64,000 nt of DNA, taken from positions 1,798,001-1,862,000 of the forward strand of contig NZ_CP126156.1 of NCBI RefSeq assembly GCF_030127125.1, in the 5' to 3' direction. Every line of letters begins with the position of its first letter. The first letter of the stretch is position 1. The DNA is from Halobaculum litoreum (lineage in GTDB: Archaea > Halobacteriota > Halobacteria > Halobacteriales > Haloferacaceae). The notes beneath the pieces are model-generated. The model saw only the letters and a program-made list of their open reading frames with translations. It did not search any database and was not told the DNA's origin. A program made the position numbers and the translations under genes. Shown here piece after piece: positions 43,638-52,903 of this stretch.

Positions 43638-45571
43638 CCTCGCGGTCGGCGACGACGCCCCCGGCGCGGGGGCGCGGCGTCCCGGGGGCGACCGCCGCGA
43701 CCGACGGCGCGGCGGGACCGCCGACGGACCGGTCGGTGCTCGACCGCGCGCTGTACGCACTGTTCTCGCGCCACGCCGACGGCCGACGCCACGCCGCCGA
43801 CCGGAAGCGGTACCGTGGGGCGGCGATGGCGACCGACTTCGACGTGTACGTCGCCCGGGCGTACGGCCTCTCGTGGGTCGTCTGTCTCGCCGTGCTGGCG
43901 TGGACGCTGATCGTGGGGTCGGCGCTGCCGCCGTCGGTCACGGGCGGCGTCGCCGACGCGCTCGCCGCGGCGGGGGCGCCCGTCGCGTCGGTGGGGCGGC
44001 TCCACGTCGTCGCGCCGGCGGCGGGGCTGGCCGCGACGCTCGCGAAGTACGGCACCGTCCGACTGGCGGGCGAGCGGATCCGGTGGCGGGCGCGGGCCCG
44101 CCGGAGCGACATCGAGCGGACGCTGCCCGGGGCGGCGCGGTACCTCCACGCCCTCTCGTCGGGCAGCGACGGGCCGCGGGCGATGCTCCGGCGCGTCGCC
44201 GACAACGACGCGTACGGCGAGACGGCCGTGTCGGTCCGGACGGCGCTGGCGACGGCCGCGCTCACCGGCAGCCTGCACGACGGGCTCGGCCGGGTCGCCC
44301 GCGACACCCCCTCGCGGGACGTGCTCGCGCCGTTCCTGCTGAAGTTCCGCGAGCACGCCGCGCAGGGCGACGACGCCCTCTCGGGGTACCTCCGGCTTGA
44401 GTCGCGGATGCTCGGACGCCGGCGCGAGCAGGCCCGCGAACGCAACGCCGACGTGATGGAGCTGGTGTCGGAACTGTTCGTCGTCCTCCTCGTGTTGCCG
44501 GCGCTGTTCGTCGTCGTCCTCACCGTGTTGAGCGTGCTCGCCCCCGGACTCTCGGCCGAGATCCGGACGCCGCTGGGCACGACCACCAAACGCGCCATCG
44601 CGGTGTACGGCGCGGCCGCGTTCGTGCTGGTCGTGGGCGCCGGCGCCGCCGCGATGGTGTCGGAGCTCCGGCCGGCCGACCAGCGGACGGGGTACGACCT
44701 CCCGCGCCGGCCGCTCGCGCTCGTGCGGGCGGCGCCCACGAACCCGCGGGCCGCCGCGGTCGCGCTCGTCCCCGCGGGGGTCGCCGCGCTCGCGGGACTG
44801 GCCGCGACCGGGCTCGACCCCGTGAACGTCGGCCTGCTCGGCTACGCGGCGTACGCCGTCCCGGTCGGCGCGGTCGGCCTCCGGCGCGGCCGCCTCGACG
44901 ACGCGAAGGACCGCGAGATCTCCGACTTCGTCCACGCGGTCGCGGGCCACGTCGCGCTCGGTAAGCCGCTGTCGACGGCGGTCGACCTCGTCGCCCGCGA
45001 CGTCGACCTCGGGCCGCTGTCGGACGACGTGGCGGACCTGGCGTTCGCGCTGGGACTCGCGAGCCGCGACGGCGACGACCTCCGGACCGCCGCGCTGGAG
45101 CGGTTCGTCGACCGGGTGGGGACGCCGCTGGCGGCCCAGACGATCGGGCTGGTCTCGGGCGCGCTCGACGCCGGGAGCGACGCCGAGGCGGTGTTCGAGA
45201 CGCTCCAGACGGAGGTCGGGCGCCTGTACCACGAGCGGCGGGCGCTCCGCGCCAACATGTTCGTGTACGTCGCCGTCGGCTGGACGACCGCGCTGTTGGT
45301 CGTCGGCATCGTCGTCGCGGTGAACCTCACCGTGCTCGACGGGTTCGCCGACCTGGCGTCGCTGTCGACCGGCGGCGGCGCGCTCGACCCGACCGCCGTC
45401 GACCCCGAGCGGGACCGCCGCCGCTTCTACGTCGTCGCGCAGGCGACCGTCCTCGCGTCGGGGCTGTTCGCGGGCGCCGCCGACCGCGGCGGCTACGCGA
45501 TGCTGCTCCACTCGGGCGCGCTCGTCGTCGTCTGCTACGCCGTGTTCGCGGTCGCGGGGGTGGCGACGTGA
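43634..45571 (+). CDS. Type II secretion system F / TadC-like membrane platform protein
   Basis: This 645-residue integral membrane protein is the partner of the ATPase. It contains two T2SSF-type repeats: one around SDIERTLPGAARYLHALSSG (~160) and one around REISDFVHAVAGHVALGKPL (~430), each followed by membrane helices. Helices near 75-120, 275-300, 320-340, 370-410 and 545-570 are evident. GTG 43634 overlaps the ATPase stop (GTGA); the first ~30 residues after it are low-complexity, so a later start near LDRALYALFSRHADG is also possible. It assembles the pilus base by family inference. Confidence 0.9.
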   Translation: MTSRSATTPPARGRGVPGATAATDGAAGPPTDRSVLDRALYALFSRHADGRRHAADRKRYRGAAMATDFDVYVARAYGLSWVVCLAVLAWTLIVGSALPPSVTGGVADALAAAGAPVASVGRLHVVAPAAGLAATLAKYGTVRLAGERIRWRARARRSDIERTLPGAARYLHALSSGSDGPRAMLRRVADNDAYGETAVSVRTALATAALTGSLHDGLGRVARDTPSRDVLAPFLLKFREHAAQGDDALSGYLRLESRMLGRRREQARERNADVMELVSELFVVLLVLPALFVVVLTVLSVLAPGLSAEIRTPLGTTTKRAIAVYGAAAFVLVVGAGAAAMVSELRPADQRTGYDLPRRPLALVRAAPTNPRAAAVALVPAGVAALAGLAATGLDPVNVGLLGYAAYAVPVGAVGLRRGRLDDAKDREISDFVHAVAGHVALGKPLSTAVDLVARDVDLGPLSDDVADLAFALGLASRDGDDLRTAALERFVDRVGTPLAAQTIGLVSGALDAGSDAEAVFETLQTEVGRLYHERRALRANMFVYVAVGWTTALLVVGIVVAVNLTVLDGFADLASLSTGGGALDPTAVDPERDRRRFYVVAQATVLASGLFAGAADRGGYAMLLHSGALVVVCYAVFAVAGVAT

Positions 45572-46292
45572 CCGCCGGGGACGCCGGCGCGGACCGCCGT
45601 GCCCAGTCGCACGTCGTCGGCGTGGCGCTCCTGCTGGGCATCACCGCCGTCTCGATGGCGGGGCTGACCGCGACCGTCGGCACGGTCGTGGAGTCGAACA
45701 CCGCCGGCGTCGACGCCGGACGGGTGTCGGCCGACCTCGACGGCGCGCTCGCGCCGGTCGAGGCGACGGGCTACCACCGCGGCAGCGTCTCGTACACGGA
45801 CGGGCGGCTCCACACCGTCGACCGGTCGGTGCGGCTGCTGGACGGCGACGGGGTGGTGCGGACGGTCGACGCCGGCGGGGTCGTCTGGGAGCGGGGCGAC
45901 CACCGCGTCGCCTTCGTCGCCGGCGCCGTCGTCCGCGGCCCGCCCGGCAACGCCGTGTTCGACGCCGACCCGTCGCTGGCCGCCGGCGCCGGGACGGTCG
46001 TGTTCGGCGTGGCCCGCACGGGGAACGCGTCGTTCGCGTTCGCCGGCGGCGGGCGCGTCCCCTGACGACGCGCGTCGGGCACGACCGCACCGCCCACGGC
46101 GACGGGGAGTGGCGCGTCGCCGTCGAGACGGCCACCCCGCGCCCGTGGCGCGCCTTCTTCCGCGAGCGCGGCGCGACGACGACCGCGCGCGACTTCGACG
46201 GCGACGGCGTCGACAGCGTCGTCGCGTCGTTCCCCGGCACGCGGGAGTTCCACCTCGTGGTCCACCGGCTCCGGCTGGAGGCGGGCCGATGA
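45568..46292 (+). CDS. Pilin-like protein 1 (DUF7289-type), one frameshift
   Basis: This ~241-residue protein has a single N-terminal hydrophobic helix after RRAQSHVVGVALLLGITAV, resembling an archaeal type IV pilin N-terminus, and an exposed beta-rich domain. The frame ends early at 46065 unless one C is restored in the C4 run at 46059-46062. The continuation LTTRVGHDRTAHGDGEWRVA and DFDGDGVDSVVASFPGTREF then ends at TGA 46290-46292, overlapping the next ATG. The frameshift is therefore almost certainly an error. The family name DUF7289 is my best guess from operon position. Confidence 0.78.
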
Positions 46293-46759
46293 ACGGAGCC
46301 GCCGGGAGCCCCGGGCCGACCCGGGGCGCCGAGCGGGCGGTGACGCCGGTCGTCTCGAAGACGCTCGAGGTCGGCATCGTCCTCCTGTTCGTCGCGGGCC
46401 TGTCGACGGCGCTGTTCGGCGGCGTCGTGCCGGACTACCGCGACGCGGCCGGCGACCGCGTCGCCGACCGGACGCTCGCGGGGGCGGCGACCGACCTCGA
46501 ACGGAGCGTCCCGGCGGCGGCCCGCGAGGTCCGGGTCGAGCGGGCCGTCCCGCTCCCGGACTCGATCCGCGGCGCGGGGTACCGGATCGTCGCCGCCGAC
46601 GGGGCGCTCGTCCTCCGGCACCCGACCGACGGGGTCGGCGGCCGGACCCGGCTCGCGCTCCCGGACCGGGTCGCCGCCGTGTCGGGCACGTGGCGCAGCG
46701 GGGCCGAGACGGTCGTCGTCGTGACCGGCGGCGACGGCGGGGTGACCGTGGGCTGGTGA
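46289..46759 (+). CDS. Pilin-like protein 2 (DUF7266-type)
   Basis: This 156-residue protein has a pilin-like segment RAVTPVVSKTLEVGIVLLFV and then a beta-rich outside domain (YRIVAADGALVLRHPTDGVG). A basic N-terminus precedes the helix, as in prepilins processed by the archaeal prepilin peptidase, though no cleavage site is certain. ATG 46289 overlaps the preceding stop as ATGA. It is probably a minor pilin or pseudopilin of this operon. Confidence 0.78.
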   Translation: MNGAAGSPGPTRGAERAVTPVVSKTLEVGIVLLFVAGLSTALFGGVVPDYRDAAGDRVADRTLAGAATDLERSVPAAAREVRVERAVPLPDSIRGAGYRIVAADGALVLRHPTDGVGGRTRLALPDRVAAVSGTWRSGAETVVVVTGGDGGVTVGW

Positions 46760-46763
46760 GCCG

Positions 46764-47449
46764 ATGAGCCGTCACGTCGACCGACCGGCGGCGGCCGGGG
46801 GCGGCGCGGGCAGGCGAACCTCGCGGCGCTGGCCGCGGCGCTGGTGGTCCTCACCGCCACGACGGGCGTGACGCTCGCGCTGGCGGACGGGGCGCTCGCC
46901 GGGACGGACCGTCGGCCGGGCGACCGCCGCGCGGCGGTCGCCGCCGCCGACCGCCTGACGGCCGCCGGGTCGCCGGTGACGCGGCGCGCCAACGTGGTGA
47001 ACGCGAGCGCCGTCGACGCGCTGACGCCGGCGGCGGTGGCGAGGCACGTCCCGCCGCTGCGGAACGCCTCGTTCCGGGTGCGCGTCGGCGACGAGACGGT
47101 CGCCGAGCGCGGCGACCCCGACTCCGGCGTCGCGTTCCGCCGCATCGTCCTCGTCGCCGCCGTCGAGGAGCGCAGCCGGTCGGCGAACGCCAGCCGGTCG
47201 CTCGCCCTGCCGCGCCGGACCGACCGGCTCCGCCTCGGGTTCGCGAACGCCTCGGTCGACACCGTGCGGGTGAACGGCCGCGTCGTGCTCCACCGCCCCG
47301 GCGGGCTCCGGGGGACCGCGACGGTTCCCGTGTCGCGAGCCGAGACGCTCACGCTCTCGTTCGACGCGAACGCGACCGGCACCGTCGCGGTGACGTACGC
47401 GCCCGAGCGGACCCGGAAGGCGACGCTGGAGGTGACGGTCGATGCCTGA
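46764..47449 (+). CDS. Pilin-like protein 3 (DUF7263-type), one frameshift
   Basis: This ~228-residue protein begins at ATG 46764 (MSRHVDRPAAAGG) and shifts frame in the G5 run at 46797-46801. With one G restored it reads RGQANLAALAAALVVLTATT, a pilin-like helix, then ADGALAGTDRRPGDRRAAVA and a beta-rich outer domain ending KATLEVTVDA. Without repair the helix would be lost. The stop overlaps the next ATG by eight bases. The family assignment rests on the RGQAN helix motif and operon order. Confidence 0.75.
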
Positions 47450-47870
47450 GCCGGACGCGCCCGGCGGCGACCGCGCGCAGTTGTCGCTGCCGGTCGTCGA
47501 GGCGGCCGTCGGCGTGGCGTTCCTGCTCGCGGTGGCCGCCGCGTTCGGACTCGCGGTGCCGGCGCCGGCCACCGCGGAGGCGCAGCTGGACGCGTACGCA
47601 GACGACGCCGTCACCGTCCTCGCCGAGGAGCCGCCCCGCCACGCGGGCGGGACGCGGCTCGCGGAGGTGAGCGCGTCGCCCGCGGCGTTCGACCGCGAGC
47701 GCGACGCCCTGCGCGAGCGGGTCGACCGCATCCTCGGCGACAACCTCCTGTTCCGCGTCGAGACGCCGCACGGCGCCGTCGGCTTCCGGCGCCCGAGCGA
47801 CGTCCCGACCGGTCGCGCGACCGCGACGACGCCCGGCGGCGAGGTCGTCCTGTGGGTGTGGTACGTATGA
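47442..47870 (+). CDS. Pilin-like protein 4 (DUF7262-type)
   Basis: This 142-residue protein carries the N-terminal segment RAQLSLPVVEAAVGVAFLLA and then AVAAAFGLAVPAP, a single helix typical of pseudopilins, followed by an outer domain (LDAYADDAVTVLAEEPPRHA). It overlaps genes on both sides (ATG 47442; stop overlapping ATG 47867). The short outer domain fits a minor or tip subunit. Function is by context. Confidence 0.78.
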   Translation: MPEPDAPGGDRAQLSLPVVEAAVGVAFLLAVAAAFGLAVPAPATAEAQLDAYADDAVTVLAEEPPRHAGGTRLAEVSASPAAFDRERDALRERVDRILGDNLLFRVETPHGAVGFRRPSDVPTGRATATTPGGEVVLWVWYV

Positions 47871-48424
47871 GCGGGAAGGACGCCGGCGGGCGGGCCGCGG
47901 GACACGGTCGCGACCGCGCGCAGCTGGTGTTGCTGGCGGCCGCCGTCGTCGTCGCGGCGCTCGTCCCCATGGCGCTGGCGTACCTCACCCTCGGCGCCCA
48001 CCCGGACGTCGCCGCGACGGTCGACGAGCGCGGGCCGCCCGGCGAGGACACGCGCCGCGCCCTCGACCGGGCGGTCGCGAACGCCTCGGCCGGTCTCGAC
48101 CGCCGTCCGTGGAACCGGCGCGAGGAGGCGGTCGCGGCGTTCGACGCCGTCCTCGCCGGCGACGTGCGGGGGATCGAGACCGCCCGCCTCTCGGAGACGG
48201 TCGCCGTCGACGTGACGCGCAACGCCACCGCCGCGTCGGCGTGGGCGGCCGCACACTGCCCGCGCGGCCCGAACCGCGCGTTCGGCGACTGCGCGGTCGT
48301 GGACGGCGTCGTCGTGCAGGAGCGCGCGGGCGAGACGACGCTCCTCGCGGTCGCGTTCGACGTCCGCGTCGTCGACCCCGAGGGGACGACCGACCTCACC
48401 GTGCTCGTCGCGGTCGGGTCGTGA
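47867..48424 (+). CDS. Pilin-like protein 5 (DUF7261-type)
   Basis: This 185-residue protein begins with GRDRAQLVLLAAAVVVAALV, the RAQL(V/S) motif shared by this set, then an outer domain with many Asp and Arg residues (GEDTRRALDRAVANASAGLD) and two Cys (AHCPRGPNRAFGDCAVVDG) that may form a disulfide. It is the last gene of the operon; its stop at 48424 is followed by a separate promoterless gap and a small membrane gene. Confidence 0.78.
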   Translation: MSGKDAGGRAAGHGRDRAQLVLLAAAVVVAALVPMALAYLTLGAHPDVAATVDERGPPGEDTRRALDRAVANASAGLDRRPWNRREEAVAAFDAVLAGDVRGIETARLSETVAVDVTRNATAASAWAAAHCPRGPNRAFGDCAVVDGVVVQERAGETTLLAVAFDVRVVDPEGTTDLTVLVAVGS

Positions 48425-48502
48425 GCGTCGCGCCGACCTCGCCGCCGCCGTGCCCGCGCCCCCGACAGCACTTACTACGGGCCCGGGTACCGATCGACAC
48501 AG

Positions 48503-48826
48503 ATGGTCTCCGCCGACGTCGAACGGGCGCTGTGGGCGTACACGATCCCGGAACTCGTCGCGCTGGCCGTGCTGTTGGCCCTCGTCGCCGGCAGCGTGTT
48601 CGGCGCCGGCACGTTCCTCGCGTCCACCCCGTTCACGGTCCGAGTCGCCCTCCTCGCGTTCCTCGTCGTGGAGTTGCTGATCCCGATCGCGGTGTACCTC
48701 GACATGCGCCGGCTCGACGACCCGCCCGACCGGGTGTGGATCCACGCGGCCGCGATGCCGGTGGTGAACCTGTTCGGCGCGATCGCGTACCTCGACCGCC
48801 GGAACCGCCGGCTACGCGGGGAGTGA
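48503..48826 (+). CDS. Small three-helix membrane protein
   Basis: This is a 107-residue protein with helices at ~13-37, ~43-65 and ~77-95. The loop LDMRRLDDPPDRVWIHAAAM carries conserved-looking charged residues. The start is ATG 48503, 78 bp after the pilus operon. No family is recognised. It is convergent with the following minus-strand genes. Confidence 0.7.
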   Translation: MVSADVERALWAYTIPELVALAVLLALVAGSVFGAGTFLASTPFTVRVALLAFLVVELLIPIAVYLDMRRLDDPPDRVWIHAAAMPVVNLFGAIAYLDRRNRRLRGE

Positions 48827-48858
48827 CCGCCGTCGAAGGTGCCGGCCGCGTCGTCGCC

Positions 48859-49131
48859 TCAGGCGTCGTCCTCCGATCCCCCGGGCGACACGACCCGACG
48901 GTAGCCCCGCCGCGCGATCCGCGCGGCACCGACCGCCGTCAGGGCGACGGCACCGACGACGACGCCCGGGCGGACGAACGCGAGTCGGGGTACCGGCGTG
49001 TACCGACCGAGGATCTGGAGGACGACGAGCAGCACCCAGCAGCCGTACAGCGCGACACCGACACGGTAGACGGCCGGCGGGACGTCTCGGCGTGGCTCGG
49101 GCGACCTCCCTCCGTCGCTCGGGTCGGTCAC
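48859..49131 (-). CDS. Small two-helix membrane protein
   Basis: This is a 90-residue protein with helices near residues 20-40 (YRVGVALYGCWVLLVVLQIL) and 50-70 (PGVVVGAVALTAVGAARIA). GTG 49131 overlaps the stop of the DUF3592 gene (GTGA), so it is coupled to it. No motif is recognised and the role is unknown. Confidence 0.65.
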   Translation of the reverse strand: MTDPSDGGRSPEPRRDVPPAVYRVGVALYGCWVLLVVLQILGRYTPVPRLAFVRPGVVVGAVALTAVGAARIARRGYRRVVSPGGSEDDA

Positions 49132-49628
49132 CGCTCGCGGAGGCGCCGCACGGTCGACACGGCGCCGACCGCGGCGAACAGCGCCCCGATCGCCGCGAGC
49201 ACGAGCGGCGCGTCCGACGTGCGGTTCACCAGGAAGGCGCCGTCCGGGTCGGCCGGGTCGACGTACGCCGTCGCCGTCTCGCCCGCGTCGTAGTCGGCCA
49301 GCACCTCGCGGGCTGCCGACTCGGTGTCGTAGTTCGGCGAGGTCGCCGACGGGAACACGTTCGTGCTCGTGTACGAGGCGCCGTCGTACTCGTAGGCGAA
49401 CTCGACGGTCGGCCGGTAGTCGGCGCCGGCGTCGCTCCCCCCGCGGACGGCCTCGACGCCCGTCGCGACGATCTCGGCGTCGACGGCGACCGCGTCGTCG
49501 ACCGCCGCGGACTGCTGCGTGTAGTCGTAGGCGCCGAAGCCGGTGGCCGCGAGCCCGACGACGAGAACGACGAGCGCGCCGCGGAGCGTGCTCGGTCCGT
49601 CGACGGACAGCGACGTGTCGTCGGCCAT
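49128..49628 (-). CDS. DUF3592 membrane protein
   Basis: This is a 166-residue protein with an N-terminal helix (GALVVLVVGLAATGFGAYDY), an outer domain and a C-terminal helix (ADAPLVLAAIGALFAAVGAV-like). The DUF3592 pattern is clear: VEFAYEYDGASYTSTNVFPS, then YDAGETATAYVDPADPDGAF and LVNRTSDAPL. The family has no assigned function. The start is ATG 49628. It is translationally coupled to the small membrane gene downstream. Confidence 0.85.
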   Translation of the reverse strand: MADDTSLSVDGPSTLRGALVVLVVGLAATGFGAYDYTQQSAAVDDAVAVDAEIVATGVEAVRGGSDAGADYRPTVEFAYEYDGASYTSTNVFPSATSPNYDTESAAREVLADYDAGETATAYVDPADPDGAFLVNRTSDAPLVLAAIGALFAAVGAVSTVRRLRER

Positions 49629-49787
49629 CTACGCCGGCACCTCCGGCGGTCGCGGGAGGGGGTCGGCGGCGCGATACGACCGCGTCGAGCGATCGGTCTC
49701 TGCGGAGGGCACACACGTCGGCCGAGGGCGGAGCCACATCACGGTTGTGGTCGCCCGGCTCGCCGCGCCGACGTCGGCCCCGACGAC

Positions 49788-50006
49788 TCAGATCCGCTCG
49801 ATGCGGTCGCCGAGGTCGAACCCGTAGTCGGCGATCGCGTCGCCCAGCCCCTCGGGGAGGCGCTCGTCGTAGCCCACGTCGAGGGTGTCGCGGTCGGCGT
49901 CGGCCGCCACGAACGTCACGGTCGGCAGCGGTTCGACGGCCGACTCGACGAGTACTTCACAGCCGGTACAGCTCATGCCGCTCACGCGGTATCGGTGGCG
50001 TGGCAC
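49788..50006 (-). CDS. Heavy-metal-associated (HMA) domain protein
   Basis: This is a 72-residue single-domain protein. The metal-binding loop YRVSGMSCTGCEVLVESAVE carries the Cys-x2-Cys pair typical of copper chaperones, followed by a ferredoxin-like fold. The start is GTG 50006; a second GTG close by (VSGMSCTG) is possible. A TATA-like AATTATATCC lies ~30 bp upstream on the minus strand, so it is transcribed separately from the permease gene that precedes it. It may supply copper to the nearby haem-copper oxidase, which is inference. Confidence 0.85.
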   Translation of the reverse strand: MPRHRYRVSGMSCTGCEVLVESAVEPLPTVTFVAADADRDTLDVGYDERLPEGLGDAIADYGFDLGDRIERI

Positions 50007-50048
50007 ACGCGAAGCGAGGGGCGGAACGGATATAATTCGGTATCAGTG

Positions 50049-50060
50049 TTCGAAAAAATA
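50049..50060 (-). terminator. T6 terminator after the permease
   Basis: On the minus strand the permease stop is followed after about 22 bases by TATTTTTTCG, a T6 run in GC-rich sequence. This suits an archaeal terminator and separates the HMA gene into its own transcript. Confidence 0.55.
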
Positions 50061-50080
50061 GACGGTCCGGCCCCGCCCGC

Positions 50081-51531
50081 TCAGTCCAACTCGCGGACCC
50101 GCGTCCGGGCGTCGGCGGTCCACGCCGCGAGGTCGTCGCGGCGCTCGCGCAGCCGCCCGGCCGCGATGTCGAGGAGGTCGGTCGTGGCGGCGGCCCCCAC
50201 ACGGACCGTCTCGCTGCCGCCGGCGAGGAACCCCGCGGCCATCGCGGCGACCGTCAGCGCGGTGACGCCGGCCGCCGGGACGCGGAGCGCGACCGTGGCG
50301 AGGCGGCGGGCGCCGTAGGTGACGTACAGTTCCGCGAGGAACACACCCGTGAACACGAGGTTCAGCGGGAGCGTGTACCAGTCGGGCGCGGTGCCGTCGG
50401 TCACCCCCGAGGGCGGGATCAGGCTGGCGAGGTCGAACAGGTAGTGGACGGCGACGCCGGCGACGACGGAGGCGACGAACAGCACGACGAACAGCGTCGC
50501 GGCCATCCGCGTGCCGTAGTACCGCCGGTACGCCGACACGAGCGGCGGGATGATCAGGTCGGCGTAGATGAACGCGAGCACGCCCCCGAAGGCGACGCCG
50601 TTGTTCCACAACACGAGCGCGAACGGGACGTTGCCGACCGAGCAGAGGAACGTGACGACGCCGACGAGCGTCGCGATGACCACGCTGGCGACCACCCACG
50701 TCGGCCCGCTCGCGCCCGCGACCGTGAACAACTCGAGCCAGACCGACCGCGGGACGAACGCCTCGAGGGCGCCCGCGATGAGGAACCCCAGCGCGATGTC
50801 GTGCCAGAGCATGTCCCACTCGCGGATCGCGGTGCGGCCGGCGCGCTTCCACCCCGCCGCCGAGGCGAGGGCGTGTCGCCGGCGCCGCCCCCGGCCGCGG
50901 TGTCGCCGCCGGCGGCCGGACCGTCGCCGTCGGCCTCGGCGGCGGCGACGACGGCGCGCTCGCAGCCGCCGCAACAGAAGTAGCGGGGGCGACCGTCGAC
51001 CGTGGCGACGACGGTGTCGGCGTCGTCGGGGTCGGCCGCCATGTCGCAGGCGGCACACCGGGTGTCGCCGAGCGCGAGCGCGTGCTCGCGAGCCGTCTCG
51101 ACCCACTCCTCGGGGACGTAGCGCCGGACGAGCGCGGCGACGACGACGACGGCGACGAGGCCGCCGACCACGTCGGCGGCGACGAACTGCCAGCCGAGCA
51201 GGATCCACAGCACCAGCCCCAACTCGACGACGAGGTCGGTGCTGGCGAACATGAACGCCAGCGAGGCGGTGAACGACGCCCCCTTCTCGACGAACACGCG
51301 CGCCGTGGACGTCGCCGAGTACGAACAGCTGGAGGAGGCCGCCCCGAGGGCGGTCGCGAGCCCGACCGTCTCCCAGTCGTCGTCGCCGAGGAGGCTCGTC
51401 ATCGCGTCCTCGGAGACGAACTCGCCGACGACGCCGGTGAGGGTGAACCCGAGCACGAGCGCCCACCACGTCTCCCACGCCATCCCGAGGGCGACGCGCA
51501 GCGCCTCGAGGACGGCCGCGAACAGCGCCAC
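50081..51531 (-). CDS. ArsP/YraQ-type permease with embedded YHS/TRASH-like motif, one frameshift
   Basis: This is a ~483-residue polytopic permease of the DUF318/ArsP_1 family. Each half has a membrane bundle: the first includes GFTLTGVVGEFVSEDAM and ATALGAASSSCSYSATSTAR, the second FVPRSVWLELFTVAGASGP and TFLCSVGNVPFALVLWNNGV. Between them (~155-205) lies a small metal-binding domain with CAACDMAADPDD and YFCCGGCERAV, a YHS/TRASH-like zinc or copper module. The frame shifts near base 50870 (a C run one short) in the disordered link after it. The start is ATG 51531. Substrates in the family include arsenicals and unknown metals or metabolites. Confidence 0.82.
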
Positions 51532-51534
51532 GGG

Positions 51535-52368
51535 TCAGACGTAGCCGGGGACGCCGGTGAGCAGCACGCTCGCGGCGGACCACAGGAGCATGAGGCCGAC
51601 GGTGGCAGCGACCCGGTTCCCGTCCCCGGCCCGCTCGGCCGTGAACACCGCCGACAACAGGAGCATCCAGAACGCGTTCATCGTGCCGAACACGACCATC
51701 AGGCCACACAGCGCCCACGTGCAGGTGAAACACGAGCGGAAGTGCGACAGGCCGTCGCGGAGGGCGTTCGCGAGGCGACCCCCGCCGTCGCCGCCCGACG
51801 GCGTCATCGCACAGCAGGTCGCGACGGCGCCGCGCTTGAGACGGGTGAACTGGTAGGCGCCGGCGACGAACAGCACCGCGGGGACGGCGAACCGGCCGGC
51901 GGTCGTCGCGAGGGCGTTGATGTCGACGACCGCCTCGACGGCGAGGGGGATCACCCCCGTCGCGGCCCACGCGAGGCTGTACGCCCCCAGGAACCCGGTG
52001 CCGACGACGAGTTTCGTGACCGCCGACCCGTCGACCGACTCGACGTAGTCGACGCTCCGGGCGAACACGGCGGGGTACATCATCGCGGCCATCATCACCC
52101 CCCACATGAGGAGGTACTCCGCGGCGCCGGCGAGGCCGGCGGCGACGGCGGCCGCCTCCGGGGCGCCGGGGTCGGTCATGGCGAGTCCGGCCGGCATCTG
52201 GGGGAACGGGAGCACCCCGGCGAACAGCATCGTCCAGAGGACGACGATCAGTTTGCCGAGGGTGAGCGCCGTCGGCGAGAGGCCGTCGGCGGTGGTCGTG
52301 CGATCGAGGTACTGGACGACCGGGTCCGGGAGGACCCGGGCGACGTGTGCGACTGTGTCGTGGATCAT
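51535..52368 (-). CDS. DUF2182 integral membrane protein
   Basis: This is a 277-residue protein with seven or eight membrane spans. DUF2182 features are EYLLMWGVMMAAMMYPAVFA in the third helix, then LAGVLPFPQMP-like entry and LSHFRSCFTCTWALCGLMVV with paired Cys and His that suggest metal binding. The family (COG5486) is described as a predicted metal-binding membrane protein. The start is ATG 52368. It ends four bases before the permease ATG and so is likely cotranscribed with it. A metal-handling role is inferred. Confidence 0.85.
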   Translation of the reverse strand: MIHDTVAHVARVLPDPVVQYLDRTTTADGLSPTALTLGKLIVVLWTMLFAGVLPFPQMPAGLAMTDPGAPEAAAVAAGLAGAAEYLLMWGVMMAAMMYPAVFARSVDYVESVDGSAVTKLVVGTGFLGAYSLAWAATGVIPLAVEAVVDINALATTAGRFAVPAVLFVAGAYQFTRLKRGAVATCCAMTPSGGDGGGRLANALRDGLSHFRSCFTCTWALCGLMVVFGTMNAFWMLLLSAVFTAERAGDGNRVAATVGLMLLWSAASVLLTGVPGYV

Positions 52369-52471
52369 TGTGGTCTGTGTGTCGGCTGTCGGTGTGGTCG
52401 GCGAGCGATGCGACTGTCGTGAGCGAGCGGTCGGAACCGCACGGAGGGCGTCCGCGGCGGGCGGGGAGCCG

Positions 52472-52903
52472 TCAGGGGACGCCCAGTCGGTCGTGGCGCC
52501 GATAGAGGTAGCCGGCGCAGGCGGCGAAGACGGTCGCGACGAGCGTCGGGACGCCGGCGACGATGCCGGCGTTGACGCCGGCGAACGCCTTCGTGCCGTA
52601 GGCGACGGCGGCGGGGACGGCCAGACTGGCCCCGAGATACACCCACCAGACGGGCTCCCAGCGGGCGTTCGCCCGGCCGAGGGCGACGCTGTCGCGGACG
52701 AGCGCGTACAGCGCGCCGACGCTCGCGACGACGAGCAGGAACAACACGATCACGGTGAGCGAGCCGGTCAGCACCGACGGGAGCCGGTCGCCAACGACGG
52801 GGATGGCGACGACACCCAGCACCGTCACGAACAGGTAGACGCCGAGCGCGCGCCAGTAGCGCCCGGGGACGGAGCCGGCTCCGTCGGTTCGGTCGGTCGT
52901 CAT
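52472..52903 (-). CDS. Four-helix membrane protein coupled to a beta-propeller
   Basis: This is a 143-residue protein with four membrane spans (~20-38, 45-72, 86-106, 112-130). Between the second and third lies VRDSVALGRANARWEPVWWV. ATG 52903 overlaps the propeller stop (52900) by ATGA. It has no cofactor or substrate motif. It likely works with the propeller protein in a membrane complex, by context. Confidence 0.7.
   Translation of the reverse strand: MTTDRTDGAGSVPGRYWRALGVYLFVTVLGVVAIPVVGDRLPSVLTGSLTVIVLFLLVVASVGALYALVRDSVALGRANARWEPVWWVYLGASLAVPAAVAYGTKAFAGVNAGIVAGVPTLVATVFAACAGYLYRRHDRLGVP

Noticed and set aside
46772-48745. A 657-codon minus-strand frame opposite the pilin-like genes
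   Set aside because: Arg/Val/Asp-rich shadow text. The plus strand carries overlapping genes with signal-like helices.
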